Positions 63,202-64,000 of a DNA stretch of 64,000 nt are shown here, in pieces (the stretch's first letter is position 1; every line of letters begins with the position of its first letter). The position numbers were made by a program, and so were the translations under genes. Below the pieces are notes generated by a model that was not told the origin of the DNA, ran no database searches, and saw only the letters and a list, made by a program, of their open reading frames with translations. The DNA comes from a candidate division KSB1 bacterium (GTDB lineage Bacteria; Zhuqueibacterota; Zhuqueibacteria; Zhuqueibacterales; Zhuqueibacteraceae), in contig JAPDPX010000003.1 of the NCBI GenBank assembly GCA_034506255.1, positions 496,001 through 560,000 of the forward strand, read 5' to 3'.

Positions 63202-64000
63202 ATGAAGCGCGTTGCGTACCTGCTGGCCAACCCCGCCAATCCCTCGCGCGAAGAGCAGGCGGGCTGGCACTTTCTGACACGGCAGGCGGGATTCAAACAC
63301 ACCAAACTCTCCCTGGCTGATTTGACACGACGCCCCGCGCTTCTGCAAAACTGCGATTTGCTGTGGTGGCATTATGATTCAGAGCCGGCGCTGCCGGCCG
63401 CTGCGTGCGATCCCGGATTGGCAACGGCAGTGCAAGCGTGGCTCGCTGCCGGCGGCGCACTCCTGCTCACGCTGCTCGCTGCGCCTTATGTTTGCGATTT
63501 GGGTTTGGAAGCGCAGCGGCCGAATTTCCTCGCCAAAGGCGGGTGGCCGCAGGATTGCTGGGCCGCGGGCTACCATGACCGGCGCGGCTTTGCAGGCTAT
63601 GGCGACCATCCGATTTTCGCGGGATTGCAGCGAGGCGTGTTCACGTGGAGCCCGCAGCGCGGCAGCGCCTTTGCCGCCGCCTTTTACGAAGCCCCGGCTG
63701 CGCCGCAGCAGGGCAGCGTCATTGCGGTGGGCCGCGCCTACATCCGCCTCGACGAACACTGGCGTTTGATCACCGAATATCAGGCCGGTGCCGGCCGCGT
63801 GCTCACCATTGGTTCCTTTCTCTTTTTCGATCACGCCGCCAATCTCTATCGCCGTCATCTCGAAGCTTTTGTACGCAACTGCCTGGCCTATTTGCTGGAA
63901 CCACCCGCGCAAGCGGTGCGCACCCATTGGCCGCTCCCGCCGGCGACCGTCAAGCAAGTCTTGTCCGGCACCCGGAGCCATTCGATTCGAACACAGGAGC
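63202..64000 (+). CDS. 3'-truncated protein of unknown function
   Basis: A frame open from ATG 63202 to the window edge (266 codons seen). GGAGTCGC precedes the start. The N-terminus MKRVAYLLANPANPSREEQA is followed by alternating helices and strands (LLQNCDLLWWHYDSEPALPA; AWLAAGGALLLTLLAAPYVC; AGRVLTIGSFLFFDHAANLY). The plan is like the ThuA or glutamine-amidotransferase-like domain that often precedes glycosidase domains. It starts 48 bases after the second glycosidase and probably belongs to the operon. The rest lies beyond the window. Confidence 0.75.
   Translation, partial: MKRVAYLLANPANPSREEQAGWHFLTRQAGFKHTKLSLADLTRRPALLQNCDLLWWHYDSEPALPAAACDPGLATAVQAWLAAGGALLLTLLAAPYVCDLGLEAQRPNFLAKGGWPQDCWAAGYHDRRGFAGYGDHPIFAGLQRGVFTWSPQRGSAFAAAFYEAPAAPQQGSVIAVGRAYIRLDEHWRLITEYQAGAGRVLTIGSFLFFDHAANLYRRHLEAFVRNCLAYLLEPPAQAVRTHWPLPPATVKQVLSGTRSHSIRTQE

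Noticed and set aside
1..64000. tRNA, rRNA, CRISPR, integrase or transposase genes
   Set aside because: Read for T-loop words, repeat-spacer arrays and transposase motifs; none found by eye, though a covariance search could still reveal a small RNA.

Overview
The window is a GC-rich (roughly 60%) bacterial chromosome segment. It comes from a Gram-negative member of the FCB group outside classical Bacteroidetes, in the style of candidate phylum KSB1, Calditrichota or Ignavibacteria. Three loci carry the C-terminal 'NYPNPFNPxTTI...' or short '...KMxLLR' secretion tail of the type IX secretion system: 31395-34628, 42574-44802 and the decayed 45063-46409. Outer-membrane barrels ending in Phe, an OmpA-type protein and promoters of the form TTG-N19/20-TAnnTT also fit. 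The taxon is an inference; no rRNA or tRNA gene was found.

Layout. 1-3283: an operon of acyl-CoA ligase (5' truncated), alpha/beta hydrolase and MFS transporter. 3284-4559: a gene-free stretch with a MITE-like inverted repeat and a REPIN-like cluster. 4560-13238: aroA, a fatty acid desaturase, a small Cys-rich protein, a NagB/PIG-L fusion, a sulfotransferase and a membrane diheme cytochrome c. 13951-20754: a TSP3-OmpA protein, a DUF3078 protein, MscL with a zinc ribbon, a HerA-like ATPase and a UDP-xylose-synthase-like SDR. 21107-24458: two BamA-like barrels overlapping rsmE. 24587-28534: rpsU, yqeY, cvpA and mutS2. 29060-34628: suhB and an orphan sensor kinase, convergent with a giant T9SS-secreted protein; two strong hairpins separate the converging genes. 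35444-44802: uvrA, a PfkB-like kinase, a PurD-like ATP-grasp enzyme, a secreted propeller-like protein and a T9SS-secreted M23 peptidase. 45063-51936: a T9SS-protein pseudogene, ilvE, a LytTR regulator, a repeat-rich region and an ABC-F ATPase. 52196-54240: an MBL-fold hydrolase and a class-A-beta-lactamase-like protein. 54425-64000: a sugar import and glycosidase locus with a substrate-binding-protein/permease fusion, a second permease, two six-hairpin glycosidases, a nuclease-like DUF3782 protein and an incomplete last gene.

Most of the window is ordinary housekeeping and envelope metabolism. The notable signals are an internally consistent promoter grammar at eight or nine genes, at least five families of dispersed or tandem non-coding repeats, the SBP-permease fusion operon without its ATPase, the decayed secreted-protein gene, and several small or divergent proteins. 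I saw no CRISPR array, prophage or insertion-sequence transposase.
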